Part shown: positions 9,286 through 19,249 of the stretch, piece by piece
Position numbering within the stretch: the stretch's first letter is position 1
Layout: each line of letters opens with the position of its first letter
NCBI RefSeq assembly: GCF_000010085.1
Contig: NC_007712.1
Span: 868,001-932,000 of the forward strand
Direction: 5' to 3'
Origin: Sodalis glossinidius str. 'morsitans'
Lineage (GTDB): Bacteria > Pseudomonadota > Gammaproteobacteria > Enterobacterales > Enterobacteriaceae
Length of the DNA stretch: 64,000 bases
The notes under the pieces: model-generated
Seen by the model: the letters and a program-made list of their open reading frames with translations, nothing else
What the model was told of the DNA's origin: nothing
Databases searched by the model: none
Program-made: the position numbers and the translations under genes

Positions 9286-10394
9286 GCAGCGGAGGCGGTG
9301 TCGGCGTTCACCGTCCAGCCTAAAGCGCCGATGCCTTTACCGAAGAACGCCAGACTCATTGCCGCCGCCACCACCACATAGGAGGCGGTGTAGTTACAGA
9401 TGACCATGCTGGTGCATAACAGCATCCCGACGATAATCGGCTTTTTACGCGCCACCGACAGCGAGTAGCACCGGTTAAGCAGATAGTCGGAGAACACCCC
9501 ACCAATACAGCCGCAAATTGCCGGCAGTGCCGCCACAAAGCCTGCCTCAAGAATCGACATCCCGCGCCCTTTGACCAGATAAATGGGAAACCAGGACAGT
9601 AAGAATCAGGTTATGGCGTTGACACAGTAATTGGCCAGATAGATGCCAAGCAGCATACGGCTGGACAGCAATTGTTTGATATAGCCTAACTGCGGCGTGC
9701 GATCTTCCTTGCGTCCCGCCGCGGCGTCCATCTCCACCAACGCGCCGCCCGCAGCAGGTACGCCAGTTCGCTCTGGCTTACCCGGGGATGGCTCAGCGGG
9801 CTGTACATGGTTTTCACCCACACCGCCGACAGAACGATGCCCACTACGCCCATTACGATGAACACGTATTCCCAGCTCACCTCTTGCGTTATCCAGCCCA
9901 GAAGCGGGTTAAACACCACCAGCGCGGCATACTGTGAAATATTGAATATCGCTGAGGCGGTGCCGCGCTCCCGCACGGGAAACCAGGCAGAAACGATGCA
10001 GCTATTGGCCGGCATCACTGGCGTTTCGGCGAAACCCACCATAAACCGTAGTATAAACAGCATCATGGCGGTATTGGCGAAGAAATGGACAAAACCCTGA
10101 AAGAAGGTAAACACCGACCAGATCACTATCGCGCAACCTTAGACTTTTTTGGAGCCGAATTTATCCAAAAGCCAGCCGCCCGGCAGCTGAGCCAGGGTAG
10201 GCCCAGCCGAAGGCCGAAAAGACATAGCCCATTTGCAGCGGGTCCAGACCCAAGTCCCGCGCCACATGCGGATCGGCGATGGACAGCGTGGAGCAGTCGG
10301 CGTAATTGACGGTACGGATGATGAATAACACTGCCAAGATCCAAAAGCGCGAGCGCGTTTTATGGGCGCTGGAGTCAATCACCGTATTATCCAT
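9286..10394 (-). pseudogene. D-galactarate/D-glucarate MFS transporter (GarP/GudP-like), broken and 3'-truncated
   Basis: This was a major-facilitator importer for sugar diacids. From ATG at 10394 the reading gives MDNTVIDSSAHKTRSRFW, then NYADCSTLSIA and MGYVFSAFGWAY. Lesions follow: a frameshift around PGSAAG/LPGGWLLDKFGSKK (near 10190), a stop near 10140, frame changes around 9750, and a TGA at about 9613 replacing the first Trp of the family motif ITWFxLxWFP. Homology ends after GKGIGALGWTVNADTA near 9286, leaving out about the last quarter. The IKQLLSSRMLLGIYLANY stretch is closer to GarP than GudP, but assignment between the two is not secure. Confidence 0.88.
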
Positions 10395-10939
10395 GATAAG
10401 CGACTCCCGGCAGAGCACCTGCAAAGGGAGTGTGGTGGCTAGAGAAGGCCCGTTGTTCGCAACGGACGGTATACCTAACGATCCATGGGCTGAAAAGCTG
10501 CATAGTCGTGTCCTGTACGGTAGTGAAGTAAAATGAACGTTTTTTAATCTGCATAGCGGTTCAGCAGCAGTATAAGAGTTAATTTCCCGGCAAACATTGG
10601 GCTTATGGCTGAATAGGGCGGCGGGCCGATGCGCGGGCTTTTTACAGAAATGCGCTGAAAGCAAGTGATGGCGATCACTGATCCTCGCCGCGCGCTAGAT
10701 TATTAAAAAGGCGTTTTATTTTTGGCCAGCCGTGTCTGGCAGAGGCGGTTTGTGAGCTGACGCGGGCCGTTATGGACATCCGCTGCAATCCGCGGCGGTT
10801 TTTTGCCTTTTTTATTGGGAAGATGCCCAATGAAAACGGCGGAGCAATGTCCTTATACTGAGGTATCAACTGCTTAAACCTTGGGTTTTCCCGCATCCGG
10901 CGGGGGAGCAATAGCGTATTTTCGTGAGAGGAAACGTCA
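10395..10939. other. Divergent intergenic region between the transporter and dehydratase pseudogenes
   Basis: About 545 bases lie between two outward-reading pseudogenes. No protein homology was recognised. On the + strand a hairpin CCGCTGC-AATCC-GCGGCGG followed by six T residues occupies 10780-10804 and has the form of a rho-independent terminator, 136 bases before the gudX-like start. It could end a leader transcript or a small RNA; nothing else in the stretch decides this. Confidence 0.4.
10780..10804 (+). terminator. Orphan terminator-like hairpin upstream of the gudX-like pseudogene
   Basis: A seven-base-pair GC-rich stem with one G-T pair and loop AATCC, followed by TTTTTT. No gene ends just upstream on this strand, so it would serve a leader or small RNA if real. 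Confidence 0.45.
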
Positions 10940-12181
10940 ATGGCCAATACCCAAAGCGGTCCCGTTATTACCGAGATGAAAGTGATCCCGGTCTCGGGCC
11001 ACGACAGCATGCTGCTGAACATCGGCGGTGCGCATAGCGCCTGGTTTACCCGCAATCTCGTGGTTCTCACCGACAGCGCCGGCCATACCGGCGTCGGCGA
11101 AGTGCCGGGTGGCGAAGTCATCCTGCAAACGCTGCAAGAGGCAATTCCGAGGGTAATCGGTACCGAGGTAGCGCGGATGAACCGGCTGGTGCAGCAGGTG
11201 CATTTGGGTAATCAATCCTCAGGCTTTGACGCTTTCGTCGGCGGCGCCTGGACGTTTGAACTGCGGGTTAACGCCGTGGCCGCGCTGCTGGGCCAGTGCC
11301 TCGGCGTGCCGGTAGTGGAACTGCTCGGCCCCGGCAAACAGCGCGATGCGGTGACGGTGCTGGGCTACCTGTTTTATGTCGGTGATCGCGAACGTACCGA
11401 CCTGCCTTATCAAAGCGGCGTTCAAGGCGGCCATGATTGGTACCATTTGCGTCATCAAAAAGCCCTGGACAGAGCGGTGGTGGTGCGGCTGGCGGAAGCG
11501 GCGCTGGCGAAACGGTTCCCCGACGCACGCATTACCGTCGATCCCAACGGTGCGTGGTTGCTGGACGAGGCCATCCGGCTGTGTAAGGGGATGCAGCGGA
11601 TCCTCAGCTACGCCGAAAATCCGTGCGGGGCCGAGCAAGGCTATTCCGGCCGTGAAGTCATGGCCGAATTCCGCCGCGCTACCGGGCTGCCGGTGGCGAC
11701 CAATATGATCGCCACCAACTAGCGCGAAATGAATCACGCCGTCATGCTGCAGGCGGTGGATATTCCGCTGGCCGACCCGCATTTCTGGACGATGCACGGA
11801 GTAGTGCGCGTCGCGCAGCTCTGCGACGACTGGGGGCTAACCTGGGGCTGCCATTCCAATAACCACTTCGATATTTCGCTGGCGATGTTTATCCACGTGG
11901 GCACGGCCGTTCCCGGCCGTCCCACCGCTATCGACACCCACTGGATCTGGCAAGAGTGCAATCAGCGCCTGACCAAGGCGCCGCTGGAAATTCGCCACGG
12001 GCAAATCGCGGTACCGGAGCAGCCCGGGCTCGGGGTTGAGCTGGATTGGGAGCAGGTGGAGCAGGACAATGCCCTGTACAAAAGCCTGCCGGGCGGGGCG
12101 TGCAATGACGCTACCGCGATGCGCTATTTGGTGCCGGACTGGCAATTTGATCGCAAATGCCTGGCTTTCGGTCGCGGCTGA
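10940..12181 (+). pseudogene. gudX: Glucarate dehydratase-related protein (GudX-like), broken
   Basis: This is an enolase-superfamily homologue of glucarate dehydratase. The N terminus (VITEMKVIPVSGHDSMLLN), RNLVVLTDSAGHTGVGEVPGG and SNNHFDISLAMFIHVG match the family. About 30 residues are deleted after VVRLAEAAL, and these contained the KLKGG segment with a catalytic lysine. A TAG at 11720 replaces the Trp of TNMIATDWRQM. Residues such as MNHAVMLQAVDIPLADPHF favour GudX over GudD. ATG at 10940 follows GAGAGGAAAC. It is followed 21 bases later by a second, GudD-like copy, the same gudX-gudD order as in E. coli. Confidence 0.88.
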
Positions 12182-12202
12182 GCCACGGTGGCGGAGAAAA
12201 AG

Positions 12203-13279
12203 ATGATGAAGCGCAACGATACGCCGGTAGTGCGCGGTATGCAGGTGATACCGGTCGCCGGCCATGACAGTATGTTGTTGAATCTCAGCGGTGCCCATGC
12301 GCCGTTTTTCACGTGTAATCTCGTGCTCTTGGAAGACAGCGCCGGCCAGCGCGACGTGGGGGAGGTCCCTGGTGGCGAGGCCGCCATGCTGGATTTGCTT
12401 GGTAAGCATTTGGGCGTCAATGTCGCCTCGTTGCTGGGCGAAGGCCAGCAGCGGGATCAGGTGGCAATGCTGGGGTATCTGTTTTATATCGGAGAGGGTA
12501 ACGAAACCGGCTTGCTCTATCAAAGTCAGCCCGAGGCGGGGTGCGATTGGTACCGCCTGCGCCATGAGCCCGGACGCTATTGTGCGGCTGGCGCAAGCGG
12601 CGCAGGAGAAGTACGGCTTTAGTGATTTCAAACTTAAGGGCGGGGTCTGGGCGGGGGAGGAGGAAGCGCAGGCGGTGACGGCGTTGGCGCGCCATTTCCC
12701 TGACGCGCGGATTACCCTTGAGCCCAACGGAGCCTGGTCATTAAACGAGGCCATTGAGCTCGGTAAATCACTGCGCCACGTACTGGCCTACGCCGAGGAT
12801 CCTTGCGGAGCCGAGCAGGGCTTTTCCGGGCGCGAGGTGATGGCCGAATTCCGCCGTGCCACAGGCCTGCCGACCGCAACCAACATGATAGCCACCGACT
12901 TGCGGCAAATGTGCCATGCCATCGCCATGCGGCCTGACTGACGTGGGGATCGCACTCGAATAACCATTTCGACATCTCGCTGGCGATGTTTACCCATGTG
13001 GCCGTCGCCGCGCCGGGTAACATTACCGCCATCGATACCCACTGGATTTGGCAGGAGGGCAATCAGCACCTGACCCAAGCGCCGCTGGAAATTAGCGCCG
13101 GTAAGGTGACGGTGCCGTCAACGCAGGGGCTTGGCGTTGAGCTGGATATGGACCGTGTCATGCAGGCCCATGCGCTTTACCGCCAGCATGGCCTGGGCGC
13201 GCGCAACGATGCTGCCGGTATGCAGGCGCTTATCCCCGGCTGGACGTTTGACGGTAAACGTCCCTGTATGGTGCGCTAA
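12203..13279 (+). pseudogene. gudD: Glucarate dehydratase GudD, broken
   Basis: GudD dehydrates D-glucarate to 5-keto-4-deoxyglucarate. The N terminus VVRGMQVIPVAGHDSML and the C-terminal IPGWTFDGKRPCMVR match GudD closely. An in-frame deletion of about 50 residues fuses DVGEVPGGE to AAMLDLLGKHLGVN. A frameshift occurs near 12570 (RLRHE to MSPDAIVRLA), after which YGFSDFKLKGGV is retained. A second deletion with a frame change near 12935 joins LRQMCHAIAM to WGSHSNNHFDISLAMF, removing the IPLADPHFWT segment. It is clearly non-functional. The Shine-Dalgarno GGCGGAGAAAAAG before ATG 12203 is still present. Confidence 0.9.
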
Positions 13280-13445
13280 TCGCTGGGAGCCGCAAGGTGC
13301 AGTGTCCCCTGTCAGGGGCCCGGTCACTCCCCCTATCTGAGCAGGAGAAAGGGAAAAGATTGTTTTCGTCATCAGCCCCTATTGCTCTCATCCGGCGTTG
13401 GGTGATTCAGGGATTCATGAGGGCGCTCGCCGTCGGCCTCATTCA

Positions 13446-14514
13446 TTACCCTCTGCGGTTCAGAATCGTCGTCCCGCCGAACATTAATTGCTGGGCCATC
13501 GGACGGACCATGAACCGCGCCGGGAAGATCGGAGGCAAGGCGCTGGCCTTTTCCAAACGGTCGCGTTGCTGCTCAGTGAAGACGACGGACAGGGCTTTAA
13601 AGTTGTCTTCGGCTTGCTCCAACGTGCGCGCTCCCACAATCGGCGCGGACCACCGCCGGATTGAGCAGCGTCCACGCCAGCGCCACCTGCGAGCGCGAGG
13701 CCCCCAGTTCAACGGCGATTTCGCCCACGACATCGGCGATGTCCAGCGCCTTCGTGTTGAGGTGGCCGGTAGAGGCAATGATCCCTATTCGGGTTGGGGA
13801 TACGTCGGCGACGTTCGCCTCCGACAGGTCGGCGCGACGATATTTGCCGGTCAAGATACCCCCGCCGAGCGGAGACCAGGGTAATACCCCCAGCGCCTGC
13901 GCCATCGGCAACAATTCATGCTCAACAGATCGCTCGGCCAGACTGTATTTGACCTGTAGTGCGACGAAAGGGGACCAGCCGCGTAGGTCAGCGATGGTTT
14001 GCATCTGTGAGATGCGCCAAGCGGGTGTATTGCAGATGGCCACATACAGAATTTTCCCCGCCCGCACCAAGTCATCAAGCGCACGCATTACCTCTTCGGG
14101 CGTCGTGGTAAAGTCCCAGGCATGCACGTGCAGAAGTTCGATGCGATCCGTGTCGAGTTGGAGCAAACTGTCCTACTACCGAGCGGACAAGGTTGTAGCG
14201 ATGATTGCCGCCCGAATTTGGGTTGCCCTGCTCGCGGGCCATGGTGAACTTGGTTGACAGGACGATACGGCCTCGCTTGTCCTTGATAATCCTCCCCAGG
14301 ATTTTCTCGGAGCTGCCGTTGGTGTAGTTGACTGCGGTATCAATGAAATTGCCGCCGCGATCAACATAGGCATCGAAGATGCGCTTTGCCTCTCCCTCGT
14401 CGCAGCCCCAGCCCCATTCGGTGCCGAAGGTCATCGTACCGAGCGCAAACGTTGAAACGCGAAGCCGGATCGTCCGAGCAGACGGTATTGGTCAAGAGAG
14501 CTTAATGTTGTCAT
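13446..14514 (-). pseudogene. Aldo/keto reductase, broken
   Basis: This was a soluble NADPH-dependent aldo/keto reductase with a TIM-barrel fold. Reading from ATG 14514 gives MTTLSSLDQYRLLGRSGF. After a frameshift near 14450 come LGTMTFGTEWGWG, FIDTAVNYTNGSSEKILGR and the LSTKFT segment. A frame change near 14170 leads to RIELLHVHAWD, VPWSPLGGG-like LPWSPLGGGILTGKYRR and VALAWTLLNP, and another near 13640 leads to the C-terminal PIVGARTLEQAEDNFKAL. The catalytic Tyr of DTAVNYTNGSSE is retained. It is divergent from an AraC-type regulator remnant. The substrate is unknown. Confidence 0.88.
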
Positions 14515-14670
14515 GTAGCGCTATCCTATCCTGTGGTTGCAGTGAGTTATCTATGGCAATATCTTCAATCAGCGCCCTTCAGCAAGGGTAGCCTGCTTGT
14601 CCTATTTCATTGCACGATTGTCCGGTCTTTAAACGGCGCATTTTGCGATGGCTGCTGTAACATAAAAACG

Positions 14671-15458
14671 ATGAACAGACTTGATAGGTTGGTTGATCTC
14701 ATCAGCCGCCATGCGTCGGCGGATGGCACGCATGCGAGCGCCATTCCGGGGGGTAAAACTGCATCGCAGTTCTTCACCTACCATGCCAATGCCGGTGATC
14801 TATGGCCCGATGCTCTGTCTGGTCGCCCAGGGGACGAAGCAAGCATCCCTTGGCACCACGGCGTATTGCTAAGATCCCGCGCATTACCTGGTGGCTACCG
14901 GTGATGGGATCGGTCATCAAGGCCAGCGCAAGCCATCCTTATCTGTGTCTCCAACTCGATCTGGACTCGTCAGAGCTGTCAGACCTCGCGATCCGCCATC
15001 CGGCACCCCCCAGGGATGAGAGCCCCCTGCTTGCCGGGTTAACGCTGAACAAAACGTCCCCTCTGTTGCTTGATGCAGCAATCCACCTGGTCGGGCCAAA
15101 TGGTTGCATTATCAGGAACATGGTCCTGGCGGACAGCCGGCTCAATCAGATTGCCCGTGCGATCCTGTGGATCAGAACACACTTTCGTGAGCCCTATCGT
15201 ATTGATAACGCTGCCGAGATTGCGGGAATGAGCCGCTCCACCTTTTACCTGCATTTCAAGGCGGTGACGACCTTAAGTCCTATTGAGTTCCGTACGCATC
15301 TGCGGCTACAGGAAGCGCAGCGGCTAATGGTGAGTGAGGCCGCCGACGCGGCCAGCGCCGGCTTCCAGGTTGGTTATGAAAGCCCTTCACAGTTCAGCCG
15401 TGACTATGCACGCATATTCGGCATGTACCCAGCCAAGCATGCCCACCGGTTGAGATAG
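14671..15458 (+). pseudogene. AraC-family regulator with N-terminal cupin, broken
   Basis: The C-terminal 100 residues form a good double helix-turn-helix of the AraC type: IARAILWIRTHFREPYRI, AEIAGMSRSTFYLHFKAVT, EAQRLMVSEAAD, VGYESPSQFSRDYARIFG. The N-terminal part is split over three frames (MNRLDRLVDLISRHA, then VIYGPMLCLVAQGTKQ, then VMGSVIKASASHPYLCLQLD) and lacks a stretch before NGCIIRNMV. The architecture resembles YqhC, which in E. coli controls aldo/keto reductase genes; its divergent placement against the reductase pseudogene fits such a pair. Function is inferred only from this arrangement. Confidence 0.82.
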
Positions 15459-16085
15459 GAACAGGGCAGCCTGACGGCCGCAAATTAAAAGCCACGGCTC
15501 GCTGCCGGTAACGTGATGGATTTACGCCTGGCAAAATATGGGTGATTCGATACACTCTTTGACTTGGTACATACCCGTAACCCCCGTAAACGTAACGCTA
15601 CCGGTTAACTCCTGGTCGGCGCAGATAAGCTGTCTTCGCGTGACAGAATCAACAGTACGCTAATGGGCCCCATGGACCCGCCGCCGGCGATGTTTGCCAG
15701 TGCCATAGTCGTTTCAGCCAGCAGATAATATTCGCTTTTGTCCCGTTCAGCCTATGCCAGCGCAGCGCGGAAATAGGCAAACTGATCAGCGGTTCCAGCC
15801 GCTATTGTAGCCATCTGCCAGCAGTAGGGGGCCGATGCCGACTCGCAGGTCATCAATGTTGGCACTGGCTTCACAGGCAGCGGATGTCCCGGTTGCCCAT
15901 TTAGTGGGCCACTACACGGGCAGCGAAGGCGCGGAGAGGCCCAAGCGGCGTTCGCTATGGGAAAAACGGCGGAAGAGGCTTATTTGCCGGCAGGGAAAAA
16001 GCCCCGGCCAGCAGGCGAGGGGCGACTGGGGGTGGGATAAATAGACCGGCGCAAAACGCCGGCATCGCGTAGGCGCCGTCTCGAA
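15459..16085. other. 627-base stretch with no recognisable gene
   Basis: There is no convincing coding region on either strand. A short minus-strand reading near 15610-15740 (EYYLLAETTMALANIAGG, then SMGPISVLLILSRED) looks protein-like but was not recognised and is flanked by stops; it may be the tail of a lost gene. The small plus-strand open frame at 15835-16044 has low-complexity, basic composition and no ribosome site. Probably eroded accessory DNA. Confidence 0.5.
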
Positions 16086-16570
16086 TCAGGTTACTGGCGC
16101 CGGATTAAAGACCGACAGCGCATTATGGATACTCCATTGATCCAACGAGGTTTTTTTGCGACCGTTGGCAATCTCCAGAATAAATGGAACAGCTCCCAGC
16201 CCACGTCCTCAATGGTGGCCTCGCCGGTGGCGATGGTGCCGGCATTAATGTCCATCAAATCGTACCAGCGATCCGCCAGCGCCGTACGGGTGGCCATTTT
16301 AATCACCGGTACCGCCGCCAGACCGTAGGGTGTTCCGCGGCCGGTAGTGAACACCTGCACGGTGATGCTGGAGGCCAATTTCTGGGTACCGCAGACAACA
16401 TCACTCGCCGGGGTAGCGGCATAAATGAGGCCGCGCCGGGTGGGGCGCTGACCCGGGGAGAGCACTTCGACGATCGCGCTGGTGCCGGATTTGGCGATAG
16501 AGCCGAGCGCCTTTTCCACCACATTGGCCAGGCCACCCTTTTTGTTGCCGGGGGAGGGATTGGCGCTGCG
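16086..16570 (-). pseudogene. garD: Galactarate dehydratase GarD, C-terminal fragment
   Basis: GarD dehydrates galactarate to 5-keto-4-deoxyglucarate. Only the last third remains, beginning at SANPSPGNKKGGLANVVEKA and continuing through VLSPGQRPTRRGLIYAATPA, FTTGRGTPYGLAAVPVIKMA and LMDINAGTIATGEATIEDVG. A frameshift near 16190 separates this from the normal C terminus (LDQWSIHNAL and NPAPVT with TGA at 16086-16088). The upstream boundary at about 16568 abuts the garL remnant on the other strand, indicating that one deletion removed the 5' ends of both divergent genes. Confidence 0.88.
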
Positions 16571-16571
16571 G

Positions 16572-17026
16572 GCCGTGTCGTCCACGCGCTATCCGCCCGC
16601 GGGCATGCGCGGCGTATCGGTGTCTCACCGCTGTAATAATTACGGCACCGACCGTACCGGAGTATTTTTCGCTGATTAACGACAACATCACGGTACTGAC
16701 GCAAATCGAAAGTCAGGACGGCGTGGACAATATCCACTCCATTGCCGCAGTCGATGCGATGGAGTGGACGGTATTTTCGTCGGCACGGGGGACTTGTCGG
16801 CGGCGCTGGGCTACCTCGGAGCGCCCAACTATCCCGAAGTGCAGCGGGTGATCCAGCACATTTTCGCCCGCGCCGATGCGCAGGGTAAACCGAGCGGCAT
16901 TCTGGCACCGGTCGAAGCCGACGCCCGTCGTTATCTGGAATGGGGGGCGCGCTTTGTCGCCGTCGGCAGCGATTTGGGGGTGTTTCGCAGCGCAACCCAG
17001 TCCCTGTGCGACAAATTCAAAGGCTG
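16572..17026 (+). pseudogene. garL: 5-keto-4-deoxy-D-glucarate aldolase GarL, C-terminal fragment
   Basis: GarL cleaves 5-keto-4-deoxyglucarate to pyruvate and tartronate semialdehyde. Homology begins in mid-protein at AVSSTRYPPAGMRGVSVSHR (16572). A frameshift lies near 16650-16760, visible as VPEYFSLINDNITVLTQIES in another frame. It resumes as VDGIFVGTGDLSAALGYLG, continues through GILAPVEADARRYLEWGARF and ends DKFKG. About the first 115 residues are missing. The 5' boundary directly touches the garD remnant. Confidence 0.88.
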
Positions 17027-17118
17027 AGCGTCTGGCGTTAAACGCAACATGCTGAACGCAAAATGCGAAAAGCCAAACGCCGGCTGGCGTAAATTACACG
17101 AATCAAGAGGATGTCACG

Positions 17119-17966
17119 ATGAAGATTGGATTTATTGGCCTGGGGATGATCATGGGAAAACCAATGAGTAAAAATCTGCTTAAAGCGGGTTATGCATTGG
17201 TCGTGCTGGATCGCAACACTGAAGCGGTTGAAGAGGTGGTCGCCGCCGGCGCCGAACGGGCCTCGTCGCCGAAAACCTTGGCTGAGCAGTGCGAGGTTAT
17301 CATCACCATGCTGCCCAATTCTCCCCATGTCAAAGAGGTCGTTTTGGGCGAGAACGGCGTAATTGAAGGGGCCAAAGCCGGCAGCGTGGTCATTGATATG
17401 AGTTCCATCGCGCCGCTGGCCAGTCGTGAAATCGCCGCGGCGCTGGCGGCAAAGCAAATTCAGATGCTGGACGTGCCGGTAAGCGGCGATAAAGGGATTT
17501 TCGAGCGCCATGCCGCGCTGCTTAAGTCGATGGCCGGCTCCGTGGTGCACACCGGCGACATCGGTGCCGGCAACGTTACCAAACTGGCGAATCAGGTGAT
17601 TGTGGCGTTGAACATTGCCGCCATGTCGGAAGCCATGGTACTCGCCACTAAAGCCGTTATGGATCCGTAAATGGTTTATCAAGCCATCCACGGCGGCCGG
17701 CCTGGCCGGCAGCACCGTATTGGACGCGAAAGCGCCGATGGTGCTGGATCGCAATTTCAAACCCGGTTTCCGTATCGATCTGCATATCAAGGATTTGGCC
17801 AATGTCTTCGATACCTCCCACGGCGTGGGCGCGCAGCTGCCGCTGACCGCCGTGGTCATGGAAATGATGCAGGCGCTGAAACAAGACGATTTGGGTACCG
17901 CATACCATAGCGCACTGGCCTTCTATTATGTAAAGACTGGCCCATTTTGTCGTAAAGCGGCAGTAA
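17119..17966 (+). pseudogene. garR: Tartronate semialdehyde reductase GarR, broken
   Basis: GarR reduces tartronate semialdehyde to D-glycerate. The Rossmann start MKIGFIGLGMIMGKPMSKNL carries an extra residue relative to GLGIMGKP. An in-frame loss of about 16 residues fuses DVPVSG to DKGIF, removing the GGEPKAIDGTL segment. TAA at 17668 interrupts after KAVMDP, and a frameshift near 17695 precedes AGSTVLDAKAPMVLD, KPGFRIDLHIKDLAN and the end at 17966. The catalytic Lys in GNVTKLANQVIV remains. It follows garL and precedes garK as in the E. coli garPLRK operon. Confidence 0.92.
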
Positions 17967-18054
17967 CGGCCTCGAGCGCCGGCCGGGCGCTCTTTCACCC
18001 GGCGGAATGCCGACGTCGTCGGCTTCAGCTCTCAACAGGCGTAGCGGGTAGTTT

Positions 18055-19148
18055 ATGAAAATAGTCATCGCTCCGGATTCATACAAAGAGAGTTTATCGG
18101 CGTTGGAAGTCGCGACGCAGATCGAAAAAGGATTTCGTGAGGTGTTTCCCGACGCCGATTACGTCAAGTTACCGGTGGCGGACGGCGGCGAGGGCACCGT
18201 GGAGGCCATGGTGGCGGCCACCGGCGGCGAAATTATCCGCGTGCAGGGTCACAGGCCCGCTCGGTAAGCAGGTGGAAGCGTTCTTCGGTTTGTCCGGCGA
18301 TCGCGCCAGCGCGTTTATTGAAATGGCCGCCGCCAGCGGGCTGGAGCTGGTGCGCAGCGACGATCACAATCCGCTGCTGACCACCTCTTTCGGTACCGGT
18401 GAATTAATCCGCTGCGCGCTGGACCACGGCATCAAGCACTGCATCATCGGTATCGCGGCAGCGCCACCAACGACGGCGGCGCCGGCATGATGCAGGCGCT
18501 TGGCGTCTGTTTGCTGGATGGCAACGGCGAGGCTATCGGCTTTGGCGGCAGCCAGTTGGCCAAATTGGCCCGCATTGATATTAGCGGTCTGGATGCGCGT
18601 ATTCGCGATTGTCGGTTTGAAGTCGCCTGCGACGTCAGCAATCCGCTGACCGGTGACGAGGGCGCTTCGGCGATCTTCGGCCCGCAAAAGGGGGCAACGC
18701 CGGCAATGATCCGCGAATTGGATGTGGCGTTGAAGCATTACGCCGATATCATTAAGCGCGATCTTGACTAGGATGTCGATCGGGTCTCCGGCGCCGAGTT
18801 GCGTCAGGGTATTGAAATTGTCACCGAGGTGCTGGGGCTGGAGTAGTTGGTGAAAGATGCGTCGCTGGTGATAACCGGTGAAGGCCGCATCGACAGCCAG
18901 ACGCTACAGGGTAAGGTGCCGATCGGCGTAGCGCGGGTGGCGAAACGGCACCAGAAGCCGGTTATCGGCATCGCCGGGAGTTTGACCGCTGATTGGGCGT
19001 CGTGCATCAACACGGGCTGGACGCGGTATTTAGCGTGCTTTATAGCATTTGTACTCTGGAGCAGGCGCTGGAAAACGCCGGCGAAAATGTGCGTATGACG
19101 GCGCGCAATATTGCGGCGCCGGTGAAGCTCGGTCAGACGCTACGCTAA
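18055..19148 (+). pseudogene. garK: Glycerate 2-kinase GarK, broken
   Basis: GarK phosphorylates D-glycerate to 2-phosphoglycerate, which enters glycolysis at enolase. The start MKIVIAPDSYKESLSALEVA and the PVADGGEGTVEAMVAAT segment are intact. Frameshifts occur near 18250 and 18460, stops at 18769 and 18844, and a final frame change is near 19000 before VHQHGLDAVFSVLYS and the end at 19148. A stretch between DLD and GIEIVTEVLGLE that normally includes the Gly/Ala-rich GAGAAGGMGAAL is missing. This is the last gene of the decayed sugar-acid block. Confidence 0.92.
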
Positions 19149-19249
19149 CGGCACTGGCTAACACTCGCCCTGCGCTCGCGCGCCGCATCAGCCACGGGCA
19201 CCCGCTCGTCGTTCGTCCAAACACGGCAGGTTTGCACGCTTATCCCACG

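Noticed and set aside
15610..15740. Short protein-like minus-strand reading in the gene-poor stretch
   Set aside because: Fewer than 45 codons, flanked by stops and not recognised; mentioned only in the gap entry.
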